From: Romanomermis culicivorax | Lineage: Eukaryota > Nematoda > Enoplea > Mermithida > Mermithidae | NCBI GenBank assembly: GCA_963922205.1 | Contig: CAWUHX010000004.1 | Location: 496,001 to 560,000 of the forward strand | DNA: 64,000 nt | Direction: 5' to 3' | Shown: piece after piece, positions 44,960 to 55,934 of the stretch | Layout of the letters: each line of letters opens with the position of its first letter | How positions within the stretch are numbered: the first letter of the stretch is position 1 | Translations under genes and position numbers: made by a program | The notes under the pieces: generated by a model | The model's input: the letters and a program-made list of their open reading frames with translations, nothing else | The model's database searches: none | Told to the model about the DNA's origin: nothing

Positions 44960-46201
44960 ATACTAATCAAAAGTGGGCCCACCTTTGTTCTTCATTATTG
45001 TGGGTATCACCTTATATAGATGGTCGATGCACTGAATGCATTTTTCAATGTCTACAGTTTGCTAACATTGTTGACATCCGGCAACCAATTCATTCATAGT
45101 TGTCGGTTTTATTTTAGTCCTATGATATTCATGAAATGTAAAATAATTCAAAAGCAATTATAATTAATAGTCACATAATATATATGTACCGAATGTACTG
45201 CTTCATTTCAGCCATAAGATTCTCAATAGGATTGATGTGGGGGCTTTCTGCCTGTGTTTTCCACCAATAGATTGACCAGCTTTCTTAGTATTTTTAGCCA
45301 CTAATGATGCATGCTTCAGATCTGTATAGGAAATTTTTTCGCTCATTTTATTTTATTTAGCTACAATTGGGGCTCCCCGTGGTCCTGCATAAACTTATAA
45401 TTTCCACTGTAATGATATTGTGCAAAGGGTAATAAACCCTTCTCGAAAACCATGTTGGTAAAAAAATTGGCATCCATTGTACCCCTAAATATAATAAGGT
45501 TGGTGGGCCCCTTCTTCGATATCACCCCCCCCCCCTAAACTTGCAGGGACTGAGGATGCTTAAACTTACCATTGACCTTGGACTTGAAGAGAATTTAATT
45601 CAAAACATCAATAAAAAGAATCTTCTCATAAAGTGAAATATCTTACTGGAAGCACTGCTTGAAGATAACATTTTTTTGGGCCAGGTTTCCAACTGTATTT
45701 TAGATTCCTACAAAAATATTACATCATGAAAAGTGTACCCATTCTCAACCTCCATCGTTATTTTTTCTGCCCACTATAAATGTAATGTAATGTTTTTCGG
45801 ACGAATGTGTTGGCAGTATCTGGCATTGCCGTACAACCAACCTTAAAACAAAATGAAATAAAAACAAAAAAATACATAAAAAATATCATATAAAAATAAC
45901 CCAGATAAAAAATATCATGTAAAAATAACCTAAGCCTCAGGGACATCATTCATCCACAATCTCCCAAAACTTTTGCAAGCTCTTTGGTCGTTGTTTCCAG
46001 GTTCTCATCCAACATTTCCTGTATAATTGGCAGAGCAAATTTTTCGATGGTCGATGGACGTCCTGAATTTGGAAAGTAAGCCACCAAACCCGTTTTATTG
46101 TATAAGTTCATAATATGCCAAACGATAGATTGGTTGATTTGGTTGTGGCGAGCTTTCAAACTTGTCCAAATTTGGTAGGGACGCCAACCAATGTACTTCA
46201 T
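44960..46201 (-). pseudogene. Tc1/mariner (IS630)-like DDE transposase relic
   Basis: Read on the minus strand in several phases: a paired-type HTH with SIVWHIMNLYNKTG and NSGRPSTIEKFALP (46,201-45,950); VRKTLHYI near 45,790; NLKYSWKPGPKK near 45,690; a catalytic-Asp context FMQDHGEP near 45,390; the W..QAES.HINPIENLMAEMK motif near 45,230 with the catalytic Glu; and a C-terminus EKCIQCIDHLYKVIP near 45,010. Stops, phase changes and intron-like AT-rich insertions near 45,880 and 45,140 break it. A repeated ATATCATGTAAAAATAACC flanks the first of these. No terminal inverted repeats were found. Confidence 0.65.
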
Positions 46202-46349
46202 TTCTTCAACAATTCATAGATGCAAATAATCGCTTGTACGTGGGTCCATATTGGAAAAGAAATGAACTTATGAAAAGTAAATTATCGCAATGTGAATATT
46301 TTCATTGGTAGCATGTTGATCAAGGAATCAACAGATGAGGAGCAGAAAA

Positions 46350-46498
46350 AGGAGACCAGATGACCATAAGAATGTGAAACCATGCGTCCTCCTCATCTGT
46401 TGATTGATTTGTTGGAATCAACAGATGAGGTTGATTTGTTGGAATCAACAGATGAGGAGTGCGCATGGTTTCACATTTTTATGGTCATCTGGCCTCCT
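46350..46498. repeat. Long inverted repeat (hairpin), 56-bp arms
   Basis: Arms 46,350-46,405 and 46,443-46,498 are reverse complements with a few mismatches; the loop is 37 bp. The loop and flanks repeat GGAATCAACAGATGAGG three times (about 46,324, 46,414 and 46,441). It could be a small foldback element or a rearranged tandem repeat. Confidence 0.75.
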
Positions 46499-46839
46499 AG
46501 CAGCACACAGAGGGGTCAAGAAACTTAATAGGCAAAACGTGAAAAATAGCATACTGTAGCTATACAATTTTTTCTTTACAAACTACATATACAAAATTAA
46601 AGTGCGGACTAGCTATTCCGAGCTTCCATGCAAACTTACAGTGTGGTTCAACTAAGCATTTGCCCCATAGGACCAATTGCAAAAAATAATTTATGATTAT
46701 TTCTAGTCTAATTTTTGGTTTTCTCATTTATATTACAGTGTGAGACCAGTTTGTCTTTTTTTCTGTACAAACTTAAATTGTGGAACAGCTGTTCCAAGCT
46801 TCCATACAAACAAACTTACAGTGTGGTCCAACTAAGCGT
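46499..46839. other. Non-coding stretch with a short duplication
   Basis: No gene seen. A passage CAAACTTACAGTGTGG occurs in two related blocks near 46,630 and 46,805, each followed by CAACTAAGC. Confidence 0.4.
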
Positions 46840-47235
46840 TTTTAGGGTGGTGTAAACCCGAAATTTTGGGGACATAGTTCGAAAAAAAGTCAAAAATTTT
46901 CCCTGAAAAGGCTAAGGAAAGGCACTTTTTTACCAATTTTCCCAAGTTTGGGGGTTAAGTATAGGGTTGCCCAAGTTGGGGAGGGTTCCCCGACCTCTCG
47001 CCCAGTGACAGGTATGCAACCACCCCCAAGCTTGAAAAATGTGCAAAAAAAATTAGGAAACAAGTGGCTTTATTCTGGCCTTTTAGCGAAAATTTTCGAT
47101 ATTTTTTCGACTGTTTTTGGATTTTCGACCCCTCACGTCCAAAAAAAAATTTGGAAATGTTAGGACCTACACACCAGAATTTTGGGTTTATCCTTCCCCC
47201 AACTGGTCAGTTAGGTATACTGGGTGCTAATACAA
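46840..47235. repeat. Inverted-repeat element, MITE-like candidate
   Basis: The left part (46,850-46,990, AAACCCGAAATTTTGGGG onward) and right part (47,050-47,215, ending TTTTGGGTTTATCC and CCAACTGGTCAG) are imperfect reverse complements. A related single-arm copy lies at 54,115-54,340. Short frames through it are rich in Phe, Pro and Lys and look non-coding. Confidence 0.45.
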
Positions 47236-48338
47236 TTTGGCATTTTCAGCCCTTAAATGACTGAAAATTAATGAAATTAGCCTTATCAGTCAAAATGTTT
47301 ATGCCAATTGGCACAGAAAGTCAAAATTTAGTGTGCCATTCCAAATTATTTGCGTGTCAAAAATCATGTTTTGGCACAAAAACTACTGTTTTCACCTCGA
47401 ATTCTAAACCAAAAAAGCAGAACATTCCAAAAAATTTTTCACGAGGCTATTGATGGAATGAACAGCAAACAGAAGATAAGAACAATTTTAATAATTTTTG
47501 AAACACAATTCTTTGCTTGAAAATTCTGAATCAGTTAGTTAATGAAATGAGGTGGAAGGATGGCCAGCGCTCAAATTCCCAAACAATTTTTGGCTACAGT
47601 ATATTCTAGAAACGATTGGAAGGAATTAATAAGTGTGGAAATTTATCAATTTTCCCACAGGCAGTGTTCTCAAGCCCAAATGGCTCCAATAAAAACGCAG
47701 GGGCTTTTCCCCACTACGTTTATTTCAGGAAAAAAATCTGGGAAAACGGGAAAAATATTTATCACTATTAGCCATATTGGGAAAAAGTTTTTATCTAACT
47801 TCCCTTAGATGTAGCATTTTAAATCTTGAATGCACTTTAATAGGGTAAAATAGTTACTTTTGGCCGCTTCGTGACATTATATAAAATACCAAATAAAATA
47901 GCACATGTTTTCATGTACCTCCACCACGATTTATCAAATTTTAATGTGTTTCAGTGCTTTTATACCCTAAATTCATTCAAATTTATTATTACTTTAAGAA
48001 AATTTTTTGGAAAAAAACACGCTGCACACCAAAAGCCAAAATTCAGTAATTAAGCCAAAAACATGCTAATTCAATTGTAAATTACACAAACTGGCCACAC
48101 TCTTCAATCATTATCCATTTTAGTTTTCATTTTTTCAATTGCATCACGCTTTTTTTCTTGTTTTTTATACAGTAATTCTCCATCAAGCACACAAAATTCA
48201 AACAAGCCAATTCATTGAAAAACCCGTTAAACCTCAAAAATAAAAATAAAAAACCCCTGAAACAAAAAAACCCTTGAAAAACCTCAATGCCCTCAAAAAA
48301 TCCCTAGATTTGGGAGAAAACCCCTAACTTGGCAACAC
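47236..48338. other. AT-rich stretch without recognised content
   Basis: I see no gene, RNA or clear repeat boundary in this 1.1 kb. The end (48,230-48,330) is rich in AAACCCCT/AAACCTC-like words. Confidence 0.35.
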
Positions 48339-48749
48339 TGGTTACTGTGTCCATCAAAATGCACCTCATCAACCAAATCATTAGCTACGGTAACCAATTG
48401 AAATCTGCAGGAAAAAATTCGAGTAGACATCAATTTTACGCAGAAAACAGAAGTTTGCTTAGTACACTATGCCTTGTGTTGACATTTTAAATGAATAGGT
48501 AAATGCATACACGCAGAGCATAAAAATTATAGGAATTCCAGTGCAATTCTTTCTTTCAAAATGTTTAACATTTCAAAATGAAACTGATAAATTTCCAAAT
48601 AAATTCTCATGTGACAACAATTTTTGACTTGCTGGAATTGTGCATCAAAAAATAAAATATGAAACCAGAAAACAGGATTTGTTTATCATTTATCAATTCA
48701 TAAGAAGCATTAGTGGCTCAATTTAAAATCAACTTTCTTCCACGGGTAG

Positions 48750-48987
48750 CCCACCAGCGTCAACTTTCAGTGAACACTCAAACCTGGCTTTATCAGTCTT
48801 TGGTGCCTGCAAAAGTCTGAATTCAACTTCCATTCCCTCGAAATCAGCATTGGTATCAGAGGATTTATTGAAGCAAGTAAATTCAAATCTGATTGAAACG
48901 AAAAATAGCATGAAAGAAATTTCGGAGTACACTAAAATGTCTGCAGAAAATACAAAAGCTTTGTCCGAAAATTTTAAACGAGTCTAG
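48750..48987 (+). CDS. Coiled-coil-like exon upstream of the BEN-like ORF
   Basis: A plus-strand frame open across about 78 codons, from an AG|GTAGCCC-like position to a TAG at 48,985. The second half (DLLKQVNSNLIETKNSMKEI) has heptad spacing typical of a coiled coil. The same block is kept in all other copies with the same double TAG. It is one phase away from the BEN-like ORF that starts eight bases later, so either an intron or a frameshift lies between, or the two are separate. Confidence 0.35.
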
Positions 48988-48994
48988 TAGAGAA

Positions 48995-49552
48995 ATGATT
49001 CAAATTAATACGAAAATTTTGAAAATTGTGATGGAGACGAGAAACACGCTCACAATGCCCTGTACAACACCCAAAAATCACAACAGTCTGCCAATAGCAG
49101 CCAACTCTCTAACCGATGGTCTGGCCGACTTTTACCATAATGAAGATGACTATTATCCCATTCATACACCAATTACTGAAATACTAGAAAAACCTCCACC
49201 TGCTTCAGCTGCCTTTTGCTGGTCATTCTTACAGGTACCTCAAACAATGACGACCCAAAATTTCCTTTCTCAAAGCGAAATTGGACTTGTTAGACAAACA
49301 GCATTCACGAGAATGCAATTTTGTTCAGAAATGTTACAAAAGCTATATACACCTCGGGAATTAATGAACAGTAATGTACGGGGTGTGCAAGGAAAAGAAC
49401 CATTGTCACCGGGGCCTATTCAGCATATCAAAGAAACTGTTATGACTTGTTTTCCACCCCAAACAAAAGAAAAATATGCTGGCGTTTGGAGAACATGCCA
49501 CAAAGCAATTGATGCTTTTCTACGAAAATCGGGGAATAAAAGTGCTCAGTAA
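48995..49552 (+). CDS. BEN-domain-like protein
   Basis: 185 codons from an ATG at 48,995. The C-terminal ~75 residues (LQKLYTPRELMNSNV, GKEPLSPGPIQHIKETV, VWRTCHKAIDAFLRK) fit the BEN domain pattern: an L-x-x-x-E-L start, a G-K-x-P-L-S-P block, an I-x-x-x-V helix and a W-x-x-C-x-x-A-I-D end. BEN domains bind DNA or chromatin partners in animals and some viruses. The N-terminal half has Tyr/Asp-rich DFYHNEDDYYPIH and a Pro-rich linker, with no known domain. The related copies are shortened or frameshifted, so this may be the only intact one here. A transcription-factor or transposon-borne role cannot be decided. Confidence 0.55.
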   Translation: MIQINTKILKIVMETRNTLTMPCTTPKNHNSLPIAANSLTDGLADFYHNEDDYYPIHTPITEILEKPPPASAAFCWSFLQVPQTMTTQNFLSQSEIGLVRQTAFTRMQFCSEMLQKLYTPRELMNSNVRGVQGKEPLSPGPIQHIKETVMTCFPPQTKEKYAGVWRTCHKAIDAFLRKSGNKSAQ

Positions 49553-49783
49553 ATTTTTTGTGCATAATGTACAGTAATCGTTTGTTTTTCATTCCATTTA
49601 TAAATAATTCTCTTCATGAGGGAGAAATTGTATCGCACCAAAATAAAAATATTAATTTGTGACGGAAAAGTAGTAAGACTGAAGAACTTGTAGTAATTTG
49701 GTCTTGAATTCATGTTCACATTCAGTACACTATGAAATATTCATGCGCAATCTCTTTGATGAATTATTTCTCGCTTAAATTAA

Positions 49784-52465
49784 AAATCAAAATTTGATTC
49801 TGAAAATCAAAATTTTGTCTCTGAAAACCATATTAAAAATCAAAATTTCATTAAAAATCAGTTTTATTTTAAAAAAGTAAAAATTTAATCTGGAAAAAAC
49901 AAAAATTAAAATTTCATCTTGAAATTAAAAAAAAACAGGATTTGAGCCTGAGAACCCCAATCAAAAATGGTTCTCTTATAATGTGGATTTTTTAAACTTT
50001 TTGGCAAAAAATCCGAGGATCCGATCAAAATTTTAAACCTTCAAATCAAAAATTAAAATTTGATGATCATAAAATTTATTCTGAAAATCAAAATTTAATT
50101 CTGAAAATCACATTTAAATTTAAAATTTGATTATGTAAATCAGACATCAAAACTTGATTATAACAATTAAAAATTGAAATTTGAGCTTGAAAATTGTTTG
50201 AAAATCAAAATTTGATTGTCAATATCAACTTGAAGATCAAAATTTGATTCTCAGAAAAATTAAAATTCGATCCTGGATGTCAAAAATCAATACTTTATCC
50301 TAAAAATATAATAAAAATATCAAACTTTGATACTGAGACTCAACTTTAAGATCACAACTTGATTTTCAGAATGCAAAATTGAAATTTCATCTTCAAAATT
50401 TAAAAAACAGAATTTGAGCCTCAAAAAACCAATTAAAAATCCAAAATTTGGTCCTCCGAAATCATAATTTGAGCCTGAAAATGAATTTGAAGACGAGAAA
50501 TTAAATTTTTGAAATTAAAAATCAGAATTTCAATCTGAAAATCAAATTGAAATTCAAAATGTGATTTTTAAATTGCAGAATTTGATTCTGAAGATTCCAA
50601 ATTTGATTATAACAATCAAAACTTTGATGATAAAAGATCACATTACAAATCAAAATCTGATTATGAACTTGATTCTGAAAATCAAAATTTTTATCATGAA
50701 AATCTCGTTACAAATCAAAGTTTGATTTTGAAAATCAAAATTTTTATCTTGAAAATCTAGTTAAAAATCAAAGTTTGATTCTGAAAATCAAAATTTTGTC
50801 TCTGAAAACCACATTAAAAATTAAAATTTCATTAAAAATCAGTTTTATTTTAAAAAAGTAAAAATTTAACCTGGAAAAATCAAAAATCAAAAGTTCATCT
50901 TGAAATTAAAAAAACAGAATTTGAGCCTGAAAACCCCAATCAAAAATATTTCTCTTATAATGTGAATTTTTCAAAGTTTTAGGCAAAATATGCGAGGATC
51001 CGATCAAAATTTTAAATCTTTAAATTAAAAATTAAAATTTGATCATTAAATTTATTTTGAAAATCAAAATTTGATTCTGAAAATCATATTAAAATTTAAA
51101 ATTTGGTTATGTAAATCAGACATCAAAACTTGATCATAACAATCAAAAATTGAAATTTAAGCATGAAAATTGTTTTAAAATCAAAATTTGATTCTCATAA
51201 AAAATTAAAGTGTGATCCTGGATGTCAAAAATCAATACTTGATCCTAAAAATATAATAAAAATATCAAACTTTGATCCTGAGATTCAACTTTAAGATCAG
51301 AAAAATGCGAAATTGAAATTTCATCTTCAAAATTGAAAAAAACAGAATTTGAGCCTCAAAAAACCAATTAAAAGTCAAAACTTGGTTCTCAAAAATCTGA
51401 TTATGAACTAGACTCTGAAAATCAAACTTTTTATCATAAAAATCTCGTTGAAAATCAAAGTTTGATCCTGAAAATCAAAATTTTGTCTGAAAATCACAAT
51501 AAAAACCGAAATTTCGCTAAAAATTAGTTTTATTTTAAAAAAGTAAAAATTTAATCTGGAAAAATCAAAAATCTAAAATTCATCTTGAAATTAAAAAGTC
51601 AGAATTTGAGCCTGAAAATTGTTCTTTAATAATGTGGATTTTTTTAAGTTTTTTGCAAAAAATGCGAGGATCAGATCAAAATTTTAAATCTTTAAATCAA
51701 AAATTACAATTTGATCATAAAATTTATTTTGAAAATCAAAATTTGATTCTGAAAATCACATTAAAATTCAAAATTTGATTCTGAAAATCACATTAAAATT
51801 CAAAATTTGATTATGAAAATCACACATCAAAACCTGATCATAACAATTAAAAATTGAAATTTGAGCTTGAAAAGTGTTTAAAAATCAAAATTTTATTCTC
51901 AAATTCAACTTGAAGATCAAAATTTGATTCTCGGAAAAAATTAAAGTTTGATCATGGATGTCAAAAATGAATACTTGATCCCAAAAATCAATAAAAATAT
52001 CAAACTTTGATCCTGAGACTCACATTTAAGATCAGAAGAATGCGAAATTGAAATTTCATCTTCAAAATTGGAAAAACAGAATTTGTGCCTCAAAAAATTG
52101 ATTAAAAATCCAAAATTTAGTTCTCAGAAATCAAAATTTAGTTCTCAGAAATCATAATTTGAGCCTGAAAATGAATTTGAAGGCAGGAAATTTAATTTTT
52201 GTAATTAAAAAGCAGAATTTCACTCTGAAAATCAAATTGAAATTCAAAATGGAATTTTTAAAATGCAGAATTTGATTCTGAAAATTTCAAATTTTATTAC
52301 AACAATCAAAATTTTGATGATAAAAGATCACATTACAAATCAAAATCTGATTATGAATTTGATTCTAAAAATCAAATTTTTAACACGAAAATCTCGTTAA
52401 AAATCAGAGTTTGATTCTAAAAATCTCGTTAAAAATCAAAATTTGATTCTGAAAATCAAAACTTT
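49784..52465. repeat. AT-rich degenerate tandem array with higher-order repeat
   Basis: 2.7 kb built from variants of AAAATCAAAATTTGATTCTG, about 20-40 bp each. A longer unit is superimposed: the passage TTTTATTTTAAAAAAGTAAA recurs near 49,862, 50,840 and 51,525, with the following GAGGATCCGATCAAAATTTT near 50,016 and 50,994 and a variant near 51,665. Period is ~980 bp for the first step and ~690 bp for the second. No coding frames. It separates BEN-like copy 1 from repeat family 1 copy 2. Confidence 0.85.
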
Positions 52466-53970
52466 GTCGCTGGCAACGGCAATATGGGCAACAACAGCAC
52501 TTTCGAGAACGACGACAATATGGACGACGAGGGGTGTATTGATAACAATTTAAACGACGATGGCTGAAACGGTGTATGCTTCCAGGTTGATGTGAGGTGG
52601 GCCGGTGGATGGAGACGTGGTGATCAGGTGAGTGGCTTCCTGTTCGGGATCAAATGTTCTGTAGGTGTAGGGAGTTAGATCTCGGTTAGTAAGTTTGTTG
52701 TTGTTGCATGTTAAAGTTTATTTCTTGCAAGTTTATGTTTAGTTTATGTTTACCTTATTTTTGAATATGTTGTATTACTCTATCAATCATGATCTCACTA
52801 CCAATCTGTGATGCTGTGATTTACTGTGATTAATAGGTTGTGCATTGATTATTCAGTTTTTTAACTTTCATTTTTGCACAGTTTTTGTTGCGCCGTTTTT
52901 CTTGCATGCTCACCTGCATGCGGCCATGCAAAGCCTCAGGGTCCATGTCCCCATGGCCAGGCACTGCAATTGACGACCTCGTCACAGGGTTATCGATAGC
53001 AGTGGCAGATGGAGACAATCTACTTTATTTGCATTTTATCTTTTTATCATTTATCCTTTAGTTTTATTATATACTTTCTTGGCAAACATTTACTCTCATC
53101 TAAGGCATACTGTATCAGTACATTTGCACTACACAGTCCACTATGAATGTACATAAGTTTTTACAGTATACCTAGTAGGCGAGAAAACTAGACATTGGAG
53201 CAGCACGAGTGGTGTACGTATGTCATGTGCACACTTATACATGTCGTAGGTGGTAAACAGGTAAATGTGGTTAAAGGTACTAGATAAACCTGGTTAATTA
53301 ATTATGACATTTATTATGATACTGATTTTTTACTTCATTTACTTCAGTGTGATGATAAAATTTACTATGGAAAGCATAAAATAAAAAAAAAATCGGAGTT
53401 ATAAATCAGTTGGAAACAAAACTGAAACTAAAAGGTATTAATTAAGTTCCTTTCTTTTCTTTCTTCTTTGATCAGGGTCGACCAACAATTAAACAAAACC
53501 TAAAGTTTTTTGGTTATCAGTGTTTTTTCGGGGACGACATGCTCAAAGTCTCACCAGTCAAGGGTGAAGATCCGTTGAAAAAGATTGTGTGGCTCGACAA
53601 AGCAAAGTTGCTATCAAAAGCTGAAAAATTAATAGAAGAAATTTAAAATGGAAGAGTGTAGCAGATTTGTATAAACAAAAAATTTAAATTTCTCACAAGT
53701 ACGCCAAAAAGTTTGGTTTTTCGAGCCCTTTTTCCATCATCTAAAGACTTTTCCAATTTTCAGCACAATATTCTTACAGGAGAAAATCCCCTAGTTTTGA
53801 GAAAATCCCCCATTTCTTCTGAATGCCTAGTCAAAAATACTTGAACGTCTCCAAGGAAGATGTGCACTTTTTTCGGAAACTATGTTCATTGTTTCTTTGG
53901 AAATAGGTCTACTAATTGTAGATTCTATAGGAGATGAACAGTCGTGCGCGTCAATCATTGTCGCGAGTAG
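52466..53970 (+). repeat. Dispersed repeat family 1, copy 2
   Basis: Collinear with 43,000-44,650. The acidic exon (52,466-52,587) is truncated by the AT-rich array and has a TGA. The rest includes the GGCCATGCAAAGCCTCAGG passage near 52,921 and the 3' exon at 53,476-53,646. Confidence 0.7.
53476..53646 (+). CDS. Putative terminal exon of repeat family 1
   Basis: A 57-codon open block begins right after a strong pyrimidine tract and acceptor (TTCTTCTTTGATCAG|GGTCG) and ends at a TAA. It encodes a basic and aromatic peptide (IKQNLKFFGYQCFFGDD, then LDKAKLLSKAEKLIEEI). In copy 1 (near 44,005) the acceptor is missing and the frame is disturbed. I do not recognise it. The intron-like acceptor and clean stop suggest a real former exon. 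Confidence 0.35.
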   Translation, partial: GRPTIKQNLKFFGYQCFFGDDMLKVSPVKGEDPLKKIVWLDKAKLLSKAEKLIEEI

Positions 53971-55934
53971 ATATAGTCCATTTTTCTAGCATTTTCTAGA
54001 AATTCTCTCAAATAATGAAAGTGGAAGGCAAGACAGTAGTGTGCAAAAAATAGACTGCAAATGGATGAAAATGAATTAAGGGAAAATTTTAAAGGAAAAA
54101 TTAATGAAAAATGCGTATTAGGCGAAAAACCGTCTGAGGCATACCTGTGAGAGGTCGGACCAGTTGGTGGGGGGAGGGGGGTAAAACCGAAATTTGGGGG
54201 AAGGGGGTCGAAAAAAATCGAAATTTTTCCCAAAAAGGCCAAAAAACATACACTTTTTGCAATTTTTTTTATTTTTTCTCAAACTGGGAGGGGCTTGGGT
54301 ATATGGTTGGCAAAGTTGTGGGGGCTCCCCCCCCCAACAACCACCCAAATTGTCCACAGAAGGGTTATTAGAAAAACTATATCATCGTGTTTTTTACTCA
54401 ATGTCTTGTAGCATATGTGTTTCCATGACATTACAGCTTTTTATTCTGGTTTGTTTGCTATCAACGTACAGTGCAGACCACAAAGGGAGTGGCATGTCCA
54501 CAAGGTTTTACCTCTATTCAGCGTTTCACCTCTATTATTTTTCTATTTCCAATTCAGCTAAGTATCGGAACAGTTGTCTTTAGAATGAAAAAACAGAGAT
54601 TAGGCCGGGGTAGGCGTTTTGGCACATGGCCCATTTGGTCCTCCTTTTCGATCTAGTGGATGTCGGTTGTCACACATTTTGGCACCAATCGCCAGATTTC
54701 TGACATGGCTTTATAGTATGTGTTTTCACAACATTACACCTTTTTATTCTTGTTTGTTTATTATTAACATATCCATATGCATGTTTCTTGTTTCTTTTTT
54801 CCTTTATCGATTTATTTCTTTGAATATTATGATTTTGTGTTACTTCTTGTATAATTTTTCCAGGTTGAGTACTTTTGTGTTCTTTTTTCAGCTGCTTTCC
54901 ACTACATTTTTTTACTTCTCATGTCTTTATTCGTTTTTTGTTCTGCCTTTACTGCTAATTATTTTATTAATTTCATCTCGTTTGTTTATTTTATTTTATT
55001 TCATCAATTAAATTTTTTTTCAATGCAATTAACCTGCCAACAAAACAACTTTAATGGATAATCCTTATGATAATTTTTTGCTTTTGTTTGCTGAAAAAAT
55101 ATTTTTCTCACAGCAATTTGCATATATAAATATCTACATACTGAAAAATTATTGTTATATATGCAAATCGAACGGCCCAATTGTGGGTTATTGTAGTTTA
55201 TTTTATGTTTTTTGATAAAATGTGCTAGAACAGGAGAGGAAAATAAACTGTATAAAAAGAATAAAGTACTGAACATCAGAGTGGAAATCAGACATTCACG
55301 GCAAGAATTTTCCAAGCAGGGTCCTTGGACTTTTTATCCAAGGGGTAAGGGGGTCGGTGAGTAAAAAAAAAGTTCTGAAAGCTAGTTTTTCATACAAAAT
55401 ATGCACAAAAATCATAAAAAAGCAGTCTCGAAAAAAGTTCAAGGGGGGTGTTTGACGACTTTTTTGAGACAGAGGGGATGGCAGGGTCTCAGGTATGGGG
55501 GTTTACCCCCTATCCCAGATATCTATGTATGGTAGAAATTAACAGAATAAAAAATGAGTGAGTAAAAGGAAATAAAAAGATGAAACAAAAAAGCAGAACG
55601 AGCAAAGAATAGAAAAGGAAAAATAGAAAAAAGAAAAAGGACAGGTGTGAAAAAAAAGAAAAAGAAAAAAAATGGAAAAAGAAATGAGAACTGAAATAAG
55701 AGTATAACATAATAAAGGAAACGATGGATAATATAAAATGGAAAAGAAATGTGAGGGAAAAAATGGGGAGTACCGACATTTGCAAAATTTTACATTATCA
55801 TTTTGTCTTAAAAATGATGCCTTATTTACATGCTGCACATTAATGAGTCAAGTTTGTGAATTGAAAATTCGTATGTCAATAACCCCTCAGTAATAATATT
55901 ATATTTTAAATGGCTGAAATTTCGTGTCACAAGT
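53971..55934. other. AT-rich intergenic stretch with minor repeats
   Basis: No gene identified. It contains a single-arm relative of the inverted-repeat element (54,115-54,340), a short direct duplication near 54,405 and 54,712 (GTGTTT...CATTACA...TTTTTATTCT), and a purine-rich tract (55,550-55,700) that could form triplex DNA. Phe/Leu-rich minus-strand frames at 55,510-55,840 arise from that tract and look non-coding. Confidence 0.4.

Larger units (their letters stand above)
48339..49783 (+). repeat. BEN-like repeat family, copy 1
   Basis: Homologous to 55,940-57,340, to 58,722-59,870 and, inverted, to about 62,990-64,000. It contains a coiled-coil-like exon and the most complete BEN-like ORF of the window. 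Its right end passes directly into the AT-rich array at 49,784. Confidence 0.75.

Noticed and set aside
49784-52465. Regular repeats as a CRISPR array
   Set aside because: Units are degenerate, vary in length, lack unique spacers and lie in eukaryotic AT-rich DNA.
54118-54583. Frames over the GGGG-rich stretch near 54,200
   Set aside because: The stretch belongs to a dispersed inverted-repeat element; all frames are low complexity and differ between copies.
55510-55838. Phe/Leu-rich minus-strand frames, possible membrane protein
   Set aside because: They are the antisense of a purine-rich low-complexity tract and are not supported by codon pattern or homology.
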